Positions 63,147 through 64,000 of a stretch of 64,000 nt of DNA are shown piece by piece. Each line of letters starts with the position of its first letter. The stretch's first letter is position 1. Both the position numbers and the translations under genes were made by a program. Origin of the DNA: Coprinellus micaceus (taxonomy: Eukaryota > Basidiomycota > Agaricomycetes > Agaricales > Psathyrellaceae); assembly GCA_951394405.1 (NCBI GenBank), contig OX596335.1, forward strand, positions 4,898,001-4,962,000. Direction: 5' to 3'. The notes below the pieces were generated by a model. That model was not told the origin of the DNA, ran no database searches, and saw only the letters and a program-made list of their open reading frames with translations.

Positions 63147-64000
63147 CCTGAGTGCTTGGTGGAGAAGAGCAAGATAGGAGGTTCGACGGAGCGAGAACGC
63201 CAGCCCAGACGGTTCTTCGCTCTGGTCCTATTCTATCCCTCAGCCTTTGAGGGTGAGCAGTACAGCCGGATGACAAGGATACGAAGTCCATTCGATGTTT
63301 TGAATTAGAAAACGGAGGTCGCTCCACCAACCACTATTCTCGAAGTCGAAGATCAGTTGCCGCGCCCCGAGCGTATGTGGCATAAATGCAGGCACCCTTC
63401 AAAAGACTTTCTGGATAACTGCAACTCCGAATGCCGACCCGCATACATACTGCGCGAAGGGAATAGATAGCTCGTACCCGAGTGGGATGGAACCAATGGG
63501 GGCCAATTTCCTGAATGCTCGAGGCCCGGCCGAGGTTGAGCATGAATGGAACAGCCGGGGTGGGACACAGGCAAGAAGGTGATCTAACTAAGATCTAACT
63601 TATCAGCTAAAACCCATTGGTTGGACTCTTACAGTGCAACGTACCTGATTTCGGCGCGTTACGCGCTCGCTACCGCCGGTATGACGAGTTTCAAATTTAG
63701 AGGCGCCGTTGGAATAGTGTGCATTCCCGAGGAAATATGAGCTTAAGACATCAAACGTAGTTGCGCGTGGTTTCTGATAGCGAAACGCCCATATGAGGAC
63801 CAGCCCAAGGGACTAGAGGGATTGTCGAATGCGACGCGCATGGCGGTTTGGGGACGAGATGGTTTGATGGATGCAGTCCAGACCGAGCCGGAGGCGTGGG
63901 ATTTGGGTTCGGGATTTGCCGACTCCCGCCTCCTGGGCTGGAGTCAATATCATCATTGCCGTCCGCGACGACCACGGGCACAATGCCCACAACGTCGTGC
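63147..64000. other. right edge, upstream of the DUF1996 gene
   Basis: Contains the DUF1996 promoter. A minus-strand frame at 63751-63990 is open but Pro/Ser-rich with no splice support; it may be the edge of another gene. Confidence 0.3.

Noticed and set aside
1..64000. CRISPR arrays or bacterial operon features
   Set aside because: Spliced genes and eukaryotic transposons throughout; no regularly spaced repeats.

Overview
The window looks like a fragment of a filamentous basidiomycete (Agaricomycetes) nuclear chromosome. The evidence is dense short GT-AG introns (mostly 45-130 bp), basidiomycete-style F-box and NACHT/STAND proteins, a DUF1996 secreted protein, a tropomyosin gene, Ty1/copia retrotransposons, and large tracts of decayed gene copies. 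A Cantharellales-type genome (Rhizoctonia/Ceratobasidium/Tulasnella-like) is possible, but this is inference only. I rebuilt exon chains by hand; most of the models marked at 0.6 or higher keep frame across every intron.

Left third (1-24 kb): an F-box/LRR-like 3' fragment; two minus-strand genes of unknown function (218 and 91 aa); a NACHT-domain STAND NTPase (4769-7126); a 154-aa diverged paralog of the 218-aa gene; a 325-aa protein ending in a CaaX-like box; a short tropomyosin; a 172-aa low-complexity protein; a 194-aa small secreted protein; and an F-box gene whose 3' end is interrupted by a 2.2-kb terminal-inverted-repeat element. A second small TIR element follows at 23.6 kb.

Middle (24-44 kb): two related Ty1/copia elements in opposite orientation. 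The minus-strand copy (24.4-29.1 kb) has lost most of RT and all of RNase H through a microhomology-flanked deletion. The plus-strand copy (37.4-43.6 kb) is complete, with near-identical 383-bp LTRs and a perfect AAGTG target duplication. Between them lie a STAND-like protein with a ubiquitin-like domain, Cys pairs and a TPR start, a Dus1-like pseudogene fragment, dispersed repeats, and an Agaricomycete-specific orphan-family gene.

Right third (44-64 kb): a second, longer Dus1-like pseudogene; a paralog of the small secreted protein (238 aa, identical internal exon lengths); a tropomyosin pseudogene; a 465-aa protein with a duplicated ~65-aa domain; a 540-aa orphan; and a ten-exon DUF1996 secreted protein with a 5-nt microexon. 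Dus1, tropomyosin and secreted-protein copies recur in shuffled order, together with a ~200-bp dispersed repeat, which suggests old segmental duplication followed by decay.

The most interesting thread is a short N-terminal Asn/Gly-containing motif recurring in the NACHT protein, twice in the 465-aa protein and twice in the 540-aa protein. It may be a shared assembly or signalling module, but this is a hypothesis from visual comparison only.
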